64,000 nt of DNA from positions 21,989 through 85,988 of the forward strand of contig NZ_FOGH01000008.1 of the NCBI RefSeq assembly GCF_900111165.1, read 5' to 3'. This document shows, piece after piece, positions 8,633 through 17,484 of this stretch. This DNA comes from Nitrosomonas sp. Nm51. Lineage in GTDB: Bacteria; Pseudomonadota; Gammaproteobacteria; Burkholderiales; Nitrosomonadaceae. Position 1 is the stretch's first letter; each line of letters begins with the position of its first letter. Below the pieces are notes generated by a model, which was not told the origin of the DNA, searched no databases, and was given only the letters and a program-made list of their open reading frames with translations. A program made the position numbers and the translations under genes.

Positions 8633-10009
8633 CTAGCACTCGGTAATGCTGACAGCCAGCCCTCCGAGTGATGTTTCCTTGAACTTGACCGACATTTCCA
8701 GTCCCGTCTGTTTCATTGCGGCAATACAATTGTCAAGTGACATAAAATGCCGGCCGTCACCGCGTATTGCCAGCGATGCTGCGGTATAAGCCTTGATTGC
8801 GCCAAAGCCGTTGCGTTCGATACAAGGCACCTGCACCAGGCTGCCGACCGGATCACACGTCATGCCTAAATGATGCTCAAGCGCGATTTCCGCAGCATTT
8901 TCAATTTGTTCAGTCGTGCCACCTTTTATCGCGCAAAGCCCAGCCGCCGCCATCGCGGAAGCCGAACCTACTTCACCCTGGCACCCGACTTCAGCGCCTG
9001 AAATGGAACTGTTATGCTTAATCAACCCCCCTACTGCCGCGGCAACCAGTAGAAAATCCCGTACTTGCGCATGGGTCGCGCCTTCATGTTTTACTGCATA
9101 ATAAAGTACAGCGGGTATAACGCCAGCGGCGCCGTTGGTCGGTGCCGTGACAACCATATGGCCTGCCGCATTCTCTTCATTGACAGCCATGGCATAGGCA
9201 CATAACCAGTCGTTTAAGTTCGCCTGTTGCGGCTTTTCCTGCAGTTGATGGTACAACGCACAAGCACGTCTTTGCACCTTGAGCCCACCCGGCAGGATTC
9301 CCTCTGCCGTCATACCATTCTGAATACAGGTATGCATGGCGTTCCAGATTGCGTCCAGACCAGCATCCAATTCTTCTTCACCGATACGTTCCAGCTCGTT
9401 GCTGCGTTTCATTGCTGCAATGGATAAGCCGCTGTCAGTCGACATTTTTATCATCTGGTTTGCGCTTTCAAAAGGATAACCACAGGAATTTGTCACCTCT
9501 ATTTTAATCGGCGCTACCAATTGGCTGATTTCGGCCAGTGTTGTAACAAAGCCGCCACCGATTGAGAAATAGGTTTCCTGCAAAATCGTTTTTCCAATCG
9601 AGTCCATGAGTTGATATATCATGCCATTTGGATGTTCCGGTAACGGGTCTCCACGGTCGAATACGATATCATCCGTTGGAGAAAACAAAATATCAACACC
9701 GTTGAAATCAATCACAGCTCGTGAGGAAAGATCATTCATCAGTTTATTGACATCTTCTTTAGCCAACTCCTGTGGCGTGTAGTTATTCAAACCAAGAATG
9801 ACCGCACGGTCTGTTGCATGACCTTTGCCGGTAAATGCCAGCGAACCTTTGAGCGTACAGCGCACGTGAAAAGGCTGGTTGCCGCCTTCACTTGCAATAA
9901 ACTTCACGCAACGGCTGCGAAAGTTTTTGGCAGCCACCATCGGCCCCATTGTATGTGAACTGGATGGACCTATACCTATTTTAAAAAGATCAAGGACACT
10001 AATGAACAT
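8633..10009 (-). CDS. sdaA: L-serine ammonia-lyase (L-serine dehydratase)
   Basis: 458-residue single-chain iron-sulfur L-serine dehydratase, converting L-serine to pyruvate and ammonia. The N-terminal beta domain carries the [12 protein letters not shown] motif (about 13-24). The C-terminal catalytic domain has [19 protein letters not shown] and [12 protein letters not shown], supplying cysteines for the oxygen-labile [4Fe-4S] cluster. Length is the normal 450-460. It is alone on its strand between IS debris and an unoccupied stretch. In a chemolithoautotroph it would serve serine turnover rather than growth on serine; that role is inference. Confidence 0.95.
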   Translation of the reverse strand: MFISVLDLFKIGIGPSSSHTMGPMVAAKNFRSRCVKFIASEGGNQPFHVRCTLKGSLAFTGKGHATDRAVILGLNNYTPQELAKEDVNKLMNDLSSRAVIDFNGVDILFSPTDDIVFDRGDPLPEHPNGMIYQLMDSIGKTILQETYFSIGGGFVTTLAEISQLVAPIKIEVTNSCGYPFESANQMIKMSTDSGLSIAAMKRSNELERIGEEELDAGLDAIWNAMHTCIQNGMTAEGILPGGLKVQRRACALYHQLQEKPQQANLNDWLCAYAMAVNEENAAGHMVVTAPTNGAAGVIPAVLYYAVKHEGATHAQVRDFLLVAAAVGGLIKHNSSISGAEVGCQGEVGSASAMAAAGLCAIKGGTTEQIENAAEIALEHHLGMTCDPVGSLVQVPCIERNGFGAIKAYTAASLAIRGDGRHFMSLDNCIAAMKQTGLEMSVKFKETSLGGLAVSITEC

Positions 10010-10194
10010 AAAAAAATCTAAAAAATTTAAAATACAAGCGCCTGAATATAAATGCGCGCGCCAGTCTGTTTGCTTGTCGAGATTTTAATACTTTTTTAAT
10101 GAAGACGCCTGCCAAAATTACCGCTGTATCAGGCGGGAAAATAACCGTGTAATGAGCAGTCCTGCTTACATTAACCCAATAGCACCAGTACGCT

Positions 10195-10345
10195 GGATTT
10201 TGGCCTAATAAGCAGCTGCGGACGGTTTGAGAATAAACGTGCGGTGCTGAAACTCACCTTCACAGATCGCCGATCCATGTGCGGAATGGGGGGTATCTAA
10301 CCCATGATTTATCATTATCTTTCAAACTGCTAGGTGATGATTTTA
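10195..10345 (+). pseudogene. Degenerate serine-recombinase C-terminal fragment
   Basis: This stretch matches, with many differences, the recombinase tail at 29740-29880: GACGGTTTGAG, ACAAACGTGCGGTGCT-like, then AACTCACCTT, GGTATC-AACCC-TGATTTATCATTA and CTTTCAAACTG. It is thus a second, more decayed copy of the same 3' end of a site-specific recombinase gene. No intact reading frame remains. Confidence 0.6.
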
Positions 10346-10396
10346 CCCAAAATATGCAAGTGGTGCGCCATGACATAGTATCGTCGAACCAAATCT

Positions 10397-10642
10397 TCAG
10401 CATATTAGAAGAATGGGAATCTGTTCTACGAGTCCTTCCTTGATTTGTTTTTTTCGCTTAAGATATTCATTTTGGTTAATGTTCCCCATCTCAAAGTCCT
10501 CTTCAAGCTTATCTAACTGTTGCTTATTCTGATATTCATAGGCACCGCCAGTTGCACCGGCACCAACCAATGCCGCGCAACCAGTTAATGTACCGACTAC
10601 CAGAAATATAACGATTAGTTTCAGTAGGTTATGAATATTAAT
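10397..10642 (-). CDS. Small lipoprotein with apparent ATT start
   Basis: An 81-residue product begins (as I read it) with MNIHNLLKLIVIFLVVGTLT followed by GCAAL, giving a lipobox (LTGC, Cys22) and a glycine-rich stretch. A helical, charged C-terminal part (NKQQLDKLEEDFEMG, then YLKRKKQIKEG) resembles SHOCT-like short domains. No ATG, GTG or TTG lies in frame between the upstream TAG and the lipobox. The codon at 10642 is ATT, preceded by AAAGGTGAG at good spacing. Either a rare ATT start is used or an ATG has been mutated. It lies downstream of the HiPIP gene on the same strand, 44 bp away. Function unknown. Confidence 0.5.
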   Translation of the reverse strand: MNIHNLLKLIVIFLVVGTLTGCAALVGAGATGGAYEYQNKQQLDKLEEDFEMGNINQNEYLKRKKQIKEGLVEQIPILLIC

Positions 10643-10686
10643 CTACTCACCTTTGAATAAGATATTTGGATGATGAATTTAACCAG

Positions 10687-10974
10687 TTATGATTTTGGAG
10701 CGAATGCAGTACACCAACCCTCAGGGCTGATGCTGCCTTGTACAACTTTACAATTGCCATTAGCATCTGGTGTTTCACTAGGAATGAATTGAATGCAATT
10801 GCTGCATTTCTCACTTCCATTTGGCTCATCTTGATACTTCATTTGTGCTTTCGATGCTTTGGCTGCTTCGGATTTCGTGGTGTTAGAAAAACCCCAGATA
10901 AAAGGTATGGCTGCACCAAAAGCCATATACTTGATTAACTCACGACGCGAGCACTTTTTTTGATGATAACTCAT
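10687..10974 (-). CDS. High-potential iron-sulfur protein (HiPIP)
   Basis: 95 residues. A twin-arginine signal (SRRELIKYMAFGAAIPF) exports the folded protein to the periplasm. Cys57, Cys60, Cys75 and Cys88 have the HiPIP spacing (CxxC, then two spaced Cys) that holds a [4Fe-4S]3+/2+ cluster; the last lies in GWCTAF, typical of the family. HiPIPs are small soluble electron carriers between the bc1 complex and terminal acceptors. The ribosome site AAGGAGGG lies 3 bases before the ATG region and supports the start. It is followed on the same strand by the small lipoprotein. Confidence 0.92.
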   Translation of the reverse strand: MSYHQKKCSRRELIKYMAFGAAIPFIWGFSNTTKSEAAKASKAQMKYQDEPNGSEKCSNCIQFIPSETPDANGNCKVVQGSISPEGWCTAFAPKS

Positions 10975-11146
10975 AATCCCTCCTTGTAATCTGTTAATTT
11001 ACAGCTTTACAAAAAATGTGGCTTGCTCGTAAATAGTATCATTTAAACATACCTAAAAACTAAATTTTCATCATTAACACATCGGAATACGCACCTGGGA
11101 AACTGAATACCTTCTCAAGCAGTATAAACGCCTCATGAACGAAACA

Positions 11147-11479
11147 TCAGTCTTTATCCGACTCGTTTCCGCGCCAGTGCTTCAGCTGCAATACAAAGGC
11201 AGCAGGTGCGTGGACCATGCCGAACGAACTGATAAAGATAAGTATTTTTTTCAAATCCTGATTTTCCGTGTATGTAAAAGCCATTACCCATCCGAAGACA
11301 AAGCCTGCCACGATCAGAAACCCTCTCGTTATCAAGCGTGTACCAGGTGTATGGGCACTTAAACGGTGGTGAGCCCATACTGTCGCGAACAGAGCTGGAA
11401 GGCACAACAGAAATAGGAATAAAGTGCTCATCATAGGACAGACATTTTGAGATTGGTCAGCGCTGGCATTAGTACTCAA
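11147..11479 (-). CDS. Hypothetical small membrane protein
   Basis: 110 residues, not recognised. Three hydrophobic segments are evident: LFLFLLCLPALFATVWA (about 19-35), GFLIVAGFVFGWVMAF (about 53-68) and ILIFISSFGMVHAPAAFVL (about 79-97). It ends in a charged KHWRGNESDKD tail. The longest frame starts with TTG at 11479 (GGAA next to it). An ATG pair at residues 16-17 is an alternative with no clear ribosome site. Composition argues that it is real, but conservation could not be tested. Confidence 0.5.
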   Translation of the reverse strand: MSTNASADQSQNVCPMMSTLFLFLLCLPALFATVWAHHRLSAHTPGTRLITRGFLIVAGFVFGWVMAFTYTENQDLKKILIFISSFGMVHAPAAFVLQLKHWRGNESDKD

Positions 11480-11587
11480 TTCCGCGTGTAAATCACATAT
11501 AACAGCAATTCGGAGGAGCTAAGGGTATAGGAATTTGAAAATAGAGCATTTTTTTCGTGCGACTGAATATACTGAAAGCTAGCTTAG

Positions 11588-12205
11588 CGAAAGCGCATGC
11601 AACTGGTACAGCAACGCAGTGCGCGGATTATTACGATCGAATCGGCGATGCAGCGTTATACTGGAGCACGCGCCAACAGCAACACGATCAAACAACTGAC
11701 TGAGGCCGATTTAGCGCAGTTGAATCTTAGCTCAACCGAAATACTCGGATTGCAAACCAGCCTGGCTGTCATGCATGCACTGCAAGAGCAGATTGACCGT
11801 GTTGAAGCTGTATTGGAAAGTTATTGCCGGGCCGGCCCCGCTTTTCGGTTACTCAAAAGCACTGCGGGGATTGGCGAGGTGCTGGCGACAGTCATTTTGC
11901 TTGAGACCGGCAACATCGCACGGTTTGCCGGCGCCGGCAATTATGTTTCGTACTGTCGTTGTGTCGGTAGTGCGCATCTATCCAACGGTAAAAAGAAAGG
12001 CAGCGGCAACACCAGGAATGGCAACCGGTATCTGGCGTGGGCGTATGTCGAAGCGGCCAACTTTGCGGTGCGCTATTGCGAACCGGCAAGAAAATTTTAT
12101 CAACGCAAGAAAGCCAAGCGCAACGGCATTGTTGCCATCAAGGCGGTAGCGCATAAACTGGCGCGCGCCTGTTATCACATGTTAAGAACGAGAGAAGTGT
12201 TTTCT
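11588..12205 (+). pseudogene. IS110-family transposase, 5'-truncated
   Basis: The frame matches the C-terminal Transposase_20 half of IS110/IS1111 transposases: LLKSTAGIGEVLATVILLET followed by GNYVSYCRCV and GNTRNGNRYLAWAYVEAANF. The N-terminal DEDD RuvC-like catalytic domain is missing, and a stop lies just upstream of the remaining frame. At about 12205 it runs in frame into an unrelated frame of an IS256 fragment. Confidence 0.75.
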
Positions 12206-12206
12206 G

Positions 12207-12539
12207 TGGGACAAGCTCTTCAAATACCCCGAGGATATCAGAAAAGCTATCTATACAACCAATGCCATCGAATCACTCAACAGCGTTATTCGGAAAGCGG
12301 TCAAAAAACGTAAATTATTTCCAACCGATGATTCCGCCAAAAAAGTCATCTTTTTGGCAATTCAGGAAGCTTCCAAAAACTGGACGATGCCGATAAAAAA
12401 CTGGAAAGCGGCTTTGAACCGGTTTATGATCGAATTCGAGGATCGACTGATTGAGTATGTTTATCCCAGACAGTTACACAGTTTAATTTACAGTCCCCAA
12501 AAACGCACACCGACACAACCGTATCTTGCTGTTTATTAA
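12207..12539 (+). pseudogene. IS256-family (mutator) transposase, C-terminal fragment
   Basis: Frame +1 relative to the IS110 piece encodes KYPEDIRKAIYTTNAIESLN followed by SVIRKAVKKRKLFP and ALNRFMIEFEDRL. This is the classical C-terminus of Transposase_mut proteins. The 5' two thirds are absent. Together with the IS110 fragment it makes a composite relic of two elements joined end to end. Confidence 0.75.
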
Positions 12540-12698
12540 CGAAAAATAGAAATTTCTATGCAATGAGTATGGGTATCGTCTGGGCCTACATCAGCCCGGC
12601 AAAATCCGCCGCATTTGGATACAAAAATTGAATATTCAACTTACGCATTCAGAAAAAACGTGAAACTTTAGTTTCTAATACTCCCGATGTGAAAGCTT

Positions 12699-13070
12699 TT
12701 ACTCATTCAAAGCCTCTCTAAACAATTCAACTGCATGATCAAAAAACTCTTCTAGCCATATCTTTAACTCTGGTGAGAGTGCGATTAACTTTGCTCTGCC
12801 GTCGCTTGGGTCTGGTAACTCAATTATTAAACCTATTGAAATGGCTTTATCAAGATACTTTTTTGCGGTTTGTGGACCTAGGTGCCGCATAAACAAGAGC
12901 GCCTCTTGCTTACGCACAAGCTCTTGTTTCGCCCATAACCCCGTGTATAGGTCTGAGTAGTTAATATCATAAACATCTTTGTCCTGCAGAAATTTCATCC
13001 ATGCAGCGTCCATACGATTAAGTGCTTGCACGAATCTTAAGCGTTGTTGGTGTTTGTCCTTTGCCTTCAT
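12699..13070 (-). CDS. Winged-helix (MarR-like) transcriptional regulator
   Basis: 123 residues. The middle (AKQELVRKQEALLFMRHLGP followed by QTAKKYLDKAISIGLIIELP) fits a helix-turn-helix with recognition helix, and PSDGRAKLIALSPE is a wing like that of MarR proteins. Flanking helices would form the dimer interface. AGGGAGCGTTAC precedes the ATG. It is divergent from a membrane desaturase gene; the 150-bp AT-rich gap between them probably holds its operator. The ligand cannot be read from the sequence. Confidence 0.65.
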   Translation of the reverse strand: MKAKDKHQQRLRFVQALNRMDAAWMKFLQDKDVYDINYSDLYTGLWAKQELVRKQEALLFMRHLGPQTAKKYLDKAISIGLIIELPDPSDGRAKLIALSPELKIWLEEFFDHAVELFREALNE

Positions 13071-13221
13071 GTAACGCTCCCTGTTAATTAAATTGGTTGA
13101 TTATTAAGAATTTTACTATCGATATATAAAACTAACAAAATTAATGTTATATTTACTTGTAAAGTTAATATTATTTGCATATACTATTTATCACATCATT
13201 TTGAAGAAGGATATCTCAATT
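13071..13221. promoter_or_regulatory. AT-rich divergent promoter region
   Basis: This 151-bp gap between the winged-helix regulator and the desaturase gene is very AT-rich, with repeated TTAATT/TTAATA motifs. It must carry both promoters and is the likely operator of the regulator. No single box can be assigned by eye. Confidence 0.4.
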
Positions 13222-14238
13222 ATGAAAACGGAACTCCAATTATGGCGGCATACAGATGGCGCTATACCAAATTCGCTAGCTTTTGGGTATGTGTTTGCAA
13301 TGCATGCGCTGGGAATCTATTTATTAGCGTCGGGCCAGTTACTTATTTGGTTTGCAGGCATCCTGGCCATCGCGCATTCCCTGGTCATAGCTGCCTATTT
13401 AATCCACGAAATTGCGCATCAATGCTTATTCCAGAGTCGCAAAGTGAATAGGGTTGTCGGTGAGGTGTTGTCATGGATATGCGGCACTGCATACGCACCG
13501 ATCGGCAGAATTCAAAGAATGCATATGCGCCATCATGGAGACAGAGCGGATGTCACGCTTTTTAATCCCCGCGCTTTCTTAAAGCGCGCGCCGGAATGGT
13601 TCAGGAAAATAGTCTATTTGCTTGAGTGGATGTACCTCCCAGCAATAGAGCTCATCATGCACTTCAATGTAATGACCCGTCCATTTTTAAATGACGAGTT
13701 TAAGAACGAAAGATTGCGCGTCATTTTGATGGGATTTAGTCGGCTTGTATTTTTTGGGTGGATATATACATTCAGTCCTTGGGCTTTGGTTGGGTTTGCG
13801 ATCGCCTATTTATTGTTCCTCATCGTTTTGTTTATTGGGGATGCTTATGCCCATACCTATGAGTTATTCATCGTTTCTGATGTGAATGAAAAAGTTGAGA
13901 AGAATAGTCGTGACAAGGCCTATGACATGCAACATACCTATTCAAATCTCATTTCTGAACGTTGGCCAATTTTAAATTTATTGAATTTGAATTTTGGCTA
14001 CCACACCGCGCACCACTATCGGCCCGCAGAACCATGGTATCGATTGCCTGAATTACACAATGAACAGTTTTCATCTGACTCGCCACAGATTCTACCTTAC
14101 AAAGAGATTTGGCGCTCCTTCAGAATTAATAGACTTAAAAGGATTGAGGCAGAAGAAGCTGGCGAAGTGGGGACTGGTACAGGGCGTGCTGATGATTTTT
14201 TGGGTGTGCACGGCGTTTCATTTCTCAGCATTGTTTAA
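13222..14238 (+). CDS. Membrane fatty acid desaturase/hydroxylase family protein
   Basis: 338 residues in a multi-spanning di-iron membrane oxidase family. Three histidine boxes are visible: HEIAHQ (about 62-67), HMRHH (about 101-105) and GYHTAHH (about 260-266), which ligate the two irons. Hydrophobic segments lie at about 20-60, 170-220. The frame extends 26 codons upstream, but the ATG at 13222 with GAAGAAGG upstream begins a normal N-terminus. Substrate could be an acyl lipid, alkane or carotenoid; I cannot tell. It is divergent from a winged-helix regulator, suggesting inducible expression, for example by membrane stress. The C-terminus after about residue 300 is variable. Confidence 0.75.
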   Translation: MKTELQLWRHTDGAIPNSLAFGYVFAMHALGIYLLASGQLLIWFAGILAIAHSLVIAAYLIHEIAHQCLFQSRKVNRVVGEVLSWICGTAYAPIGRIQRMHMRHHGDRADVTLFNPRAFLKRAPEWFRKIVYLLEWMYLPAIELIMHFNVMTRPFLNDEFKNERLRVILMGFSRLVFFGWIYTFSPWALVGFAIAYLLFLIVLFIGDAYAHTYELFIVSDVNEKVEKNSRDKAYDMQHTYSNLISERWPILNLLNLNFGYHTAHHYRPAEPWYRLPELHNEQFSSDSPQILPYKEIWRSFRINRLKRIEAEEAGEVGTGTGRADDFLGVHGVSFLSIV

Positions 14239-14463
14239 AGGAGTAAACAGGAATGAAATTATATAACAAACAAGGCGTTGGAATTTGTATTTATATGCCA
14301 TACCACACTTGATTAAAATCCACGGTGCTACTGTCAATATTGCTTCAGCAGTGGCATCAGTGGTAGAAGGTCAGTTTTGGCCCATACACCGTAGCAGAAT
14401 GGCAGCATTATCAGAGTATCCATAGCGGCGCAGTAATGCCGTTAGCACCTCGAGAAATAAAAA
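14239..14463. other. Intergenic stretch, no recognised gene
   Basis: This gap separates the desaturase from the PACE gene. A rightward frame at about 14340-14425 (SAVASVVEGQFWPIHRSRM) hints at a decayed coding segment but I cannot name it. Confidence 0.3.
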
Positions 14464-14910
14464 ATGAGAATCAAAATAACCAGCAAGGAAAGAGTTTTTC
14501 ACGCGGTGATGTTTGAAGCGACCGCGTTAACGATTCTTATACCCATATCTGCATTGATGACCGATAAAGAGACCAGCGATTTGGCGTTCATTGGTTTCGG
14601 CTTGAGCCTGTTTGCGCTAGCATGGAACTATCTTTACAACATTGGTTTTGACTTAATTTTTGGCATTAATCGTAATTCGCGCAGGCTGATGATCCGAATT
14701 ATTCATGCTACTGGTTTCGAAGGTGTCTTAGTTTTAATAACCGTACCGACGATAGCCTGGTTTCTGCAGATAAGTCTTTTGCAAGCCATTATTATAGAAG
14801 GTGGATTTTTAGTTTTCTTCTTTTTCTTTACGATCGGATTTAATTGGTTTTATGACAAATACCAGCCTTATCAGCGTTGGTTCAGCCCTAGATTAACAAA
14901 AACAAAATAA
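14464..14910 (+). CDS. PACE-family efflux transporter
   Basis: 148 residues with four hydrophobic segments arranged as two tandem BTP (bacterial transmembrane pair) domains. Each begins with an HA-x-x-FE type motif: RVFHAVMFEATAL (Glu18) and RIIHATGFEGVLV. The acidic residue in the first pair corresponds to the glutamate needed for proton coupling in AceI. PACE proteins export biocides such as chlorhexidine and probably short diamines. Length matches the family. It stands alone downstream of the desaturase, 225 bp away, on the same strand. Confidence 0.85.
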   Translation: MRIKITSKERVFHAVMFEATALTILIPISALMTDKETSDLAFIGFGLSLFALAWNYLYNIGFDLIFGINRNSRRLMIRIIHATGFEGVLVLITVPTIAWFLQISLLQAIIIEGGFLVFFFFFTIGFNWFYDKYQPYQRWFSPRLTKTK

Positions 14911-15004
14911 ATCGTTGATAAATAACAGTATAAAACAGGGAATTTCATCATCAGACTGAGCTCGTAACACAGTTTTCGTTTAATAAAACTACATCAAACT
15001 TCGA

Positions 15005-16285
15005 TTACTTAATGAAAAAATTGTGGTTATTTAACGCGCTATCGATGGCGTCAATCAATTGATTAATTTGCATATGTGTACTAATGTACGGCGGCATCAA
15101 GTAAATGAGTCGCCCAAACGGACGAATCCACACGCCTTGCTTAACGAAATGGGCTTGTATTTTTTCTATAATTACAGGGCGATGCGTTTCAACCACACCT
15201 ATTGCGCCGAGCCAGCGAGTCGCTTTAACCTGTTGATGCCGAGTTAATTGCGGCAATAAGTCGGCAAATTGTGATTCAATGGTTGCGGTTTGGGTTTGCC
15301 ATGATCCTTGCGCGAGCAAATCCAAACTGGCGCAAGCAACTGCGCAAGCAAGCGGATTACCCATAAAAGTTGGACCGTGCATAAAGCAACCTGCTTGGCC
15401 ACCACAGACCGTATTGGCGACATGCTTTGTCGTCAGTGTAGCAGCTAAGGTCATGTAGCCCCCGGTTAACGCCTTGCCTAAGCACATAATGTCAGGTTTG
15501 ATTCCGGCATGTTCACAAGCGAATAGTTTTCCGGTGCGGCCAAATCCTGTCGCAATTTCGTCAAGAATCAATAAAACACCATATTCATCACATAGCTGGC
15601 GTACACCTTTTAAAAATTGTGGGTGATAAATCCGCATTCCGCCAGCGCCTTGCACAATGGGTTCGAGAATGACCGCCGCAATTTGCCTGTGGTTATCCAA
15701 CAGCTTGCGTTTAAAATCCGTCAGGTCGCTTTCGTCCCAAGTCTGCCAAAAACCGATTTGCGGCGACTTGGCAAAAATATGTTGCGGTAAAAAACCTTTA
15801 TACAAGCTGTGCATCGAGTTATCAGGATCGGTTACTGACATCGCCGCAAATGTATCACCATGGTAGCCCTGTTTTAGGGCGAGGAATTTGGATCGCGGCT
15901 TTCCTTTAGCTTGCCAATATTGCAAGGCCATTTTTAAACTGACTTCAACCGCAACAGAGCCCGAATCGGCCAAGAAAATATGCTCAAGATTATTCGGCGC
16001 GAGTGCGAGTAATTTTTTACTCAATTCGATGGCCGGGCTGTGTGTGAGTCCCCCGAACATCACATGAGACATAAGATCAATTTGTTGTTTAGCTGCTTGA
16101 TTTAGTGCGCGATGATTGTAGCCGTGAATGGCCGACCACCATGATGACATGCCATCAATCAATTGTTGGCCATCATCCAATTCAATAAATACACCATGCG
16201 CTTTCTTGACCGGATAACAGGTAAGCGGGGAAAGTGTGGAAGTATAAGGATGCCAGATATGCTGGCGATCAAATGCTAGATCCAT
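15005..16285 (-). CDS. bioA: Adenosylmethionine-8-amino-7-oxononanoate aminotransferase
   Basis: 426-residue fold-type I PLP aminotransferase, making 7,8-diaminononanoate from KAPA with SAM as amino donor in biotin synthesis. RQHIWHPYTS is the typical BioA N-terminus. GMSSWWSAIHGYNH, LADSGSVAVEVSLKMALQYW and ILDEIATGFGRTGKLFACEH are family blocks, and the PLP lysine lies in CLGKALTGGYM. It follows bioB on the same strand with a 167-bp gap, so it may have its own promoter. Biotin is needed by the carboxylase at 21358-24978. Confidence 0.96.
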   Translation of the reverse strand: MDLAFDRQHIWHPYTSTLSPLTCYPVKKAHGVFIELDDGQQLIDGMSSWWSAIHGYNHRALNQAAKQQIDLMSHVMFGGLTHSPAIELSKKLLALAPNNLEHIFLADSGSVAVEVSLKMALQYWQAKGKPRSKFLALKQGYHGDTFAAMSVTDPDNSMHSLYKGFLPQHIFAKSPQIGFWQTWDESDLTDFKRKLLDNHRQIAAVILEPIVQGAGGMRIYHPQFLKGVRQLCDEYGVLLILDEIATGFGRTGKLFACEHAGIKPDIMCLGKALTGGYMTLAATLTTKHVANTVCGGQAGCFMHGPTFMGNPLACAVACASLDLLAQGSWQTQTATIESQFADLLPQLTRHQQVKATRWLGAIGVVETHRPVIIEKIQAHFVKQGVWIRPFGRLIYLMPPYISTHMQINQLIDAIDSALNNHNFFIK

Positions 16286-16452
16286 CTGATAATCCTAAAT
16301 TGACCTGCTCATCATTAGTTATCTCTAAAAAGTTAGCAAAAAATATGGAGAATGTTCAAGTCGTTTAAAATTCTACGTTTACTCAGATCGTAGTCATGGG
16401 AAAAACGCCAGCGTGTCATATTCAAGTTTTTTATGCTTTCCAAAAATGTCAG

Positions 16453-17397
16453 TTATAGCGACTGTAGCCCCAGTTTTTTGAATAAAACTTGATCCTTATT
16501 TGCTTCAGGATTACCCGTTGTGAGCAACTTGTCGCCATAAAAAACTGAATTGGCCCCAGCTAAAAAACACAACGCTTGTATCGCTTCTGACATTTCTTGC
16601 CTACCCGCGGATAAACGCACCATTGCTTTAGGCATGGTAATCCTTGCCGCGGCAATGGTGCGTACAAATTCAAATGGATCAAGAACTGCTGTCCCGTACA
16701 AAGGCGTACCCTCCACTTGTACCAAATGGTTGATTGGCACTGACTCTGGATAAGGCTTCAAGTTTGCTAACTGCGCAATTAAACCGGCACGGGATTGGCG
16801 TGTTTCGCCCATACCAACAATACCGCCGCAGCATACATTAATACCCGCATCACGAACTTCTTGTAACGTATCAAGACGATCCTGATAATCACGCGTTGTA
16901 ATGATTTCATCGTATATTTCGGGAGCGGTATCAAGATTATGGTTGTAATAATCCAATCCGGCATCACTAAGCTGCGCAGCCTGCCCCGGCTGCAGCATCC
17001 CCAATGTCGCGCAAGTTTCCAGCCCCAACGCTTTCACTGCACTTACCATCTCTGTCATTTTGACAATATCACGTTGTTTGGGACCGCGCCACGCGGCGCC
17101 CATGCAAAATCGCGATGCACCTTGTGATTTGGCGGCTGTTGCTGCTGAAACAACATCATCTAATGACAACATATCCTGATTTTCAACACCCGTATGATAG
17201 CGTGCTGCTTGCGGGCAATAACCACAATCTTCTGGACATCCGCCCGTTTTTACCGAAATTAACGTAGACAATTGCACCGCATTGGCATCATGATATTGAC
17301 GGTGGACTAACTGTGCTTGATAAATTAAGTCATTAAATGGCAAATCCAATAATAATCTGACTTTAGAAACACGCCAGCCTGTTGTTTTATCTGTCAT
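16453..17397 (-). CDS. bioB: Biotin synthase
   Basis: 314-residue radical SAM enzyme that inserts sulfur into dethiobiotin. [12 protein letters not shown] provides the CxxxCxxC cluster ligands. [20 protein letters not shown] and the [11 protein letters not shown] block are BioB signatures for the second cluster and substrate binding. The frame begins at a TTG at 17415, but the ATG at 17397 ([10 protein letters not shown]) has TAGGATC at good spacing and is preferred. It precedes bioA on the same strand and follows an O-methyltransferase gene 87 bp upstream. Confidence 0.95.
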   Translation of the reverse strand: MTDKTTGWRVSKVRLLLDLPFNDLIYQAQLVHRQYHDANAVQLSTLISVKTGGCPEDCGYCPQAARYHTGVENQDMLSLDDVVSAATAAKSQGASRFCMGAAWRGPKQRDIVKMTEMVSAVKALGLETCATLGMLQPGQAAQLSDAGLDYYNHNLDTAPEIYDEIITTRDYQDRLDTLQEVRDAGINVCCGGIVGMGETRQSRAGLIAQLANLKPYPESVPINHLVQVEGTPLYGTAVLDPFEFVRTIAAARITMPKAMVRLSAGRQEMSEAIQALCFLAGANSVFYGDKLLTTGNPEANKDQVLFKKLGLQSL

Positions 17398-17484
17398 GTC
17401 GATGATCCTATACAAACGTTGTTTTGCTATGCTTGTTAAATATTAGTCAGGCTTCACTTGTATATGAGCAAGGCAGTATCGCTA

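Noticed and set aside
12354..12539. Separate small gene starting at 12354
   Set aside because: It is simply the 3' part of the IS256 frame that starts upstream at 12207.
17398..17484. BirA operator upstream of bioB
   Set aside because: No TTGTAAACC/GGTTTACAA palindrome could be found in this gap.
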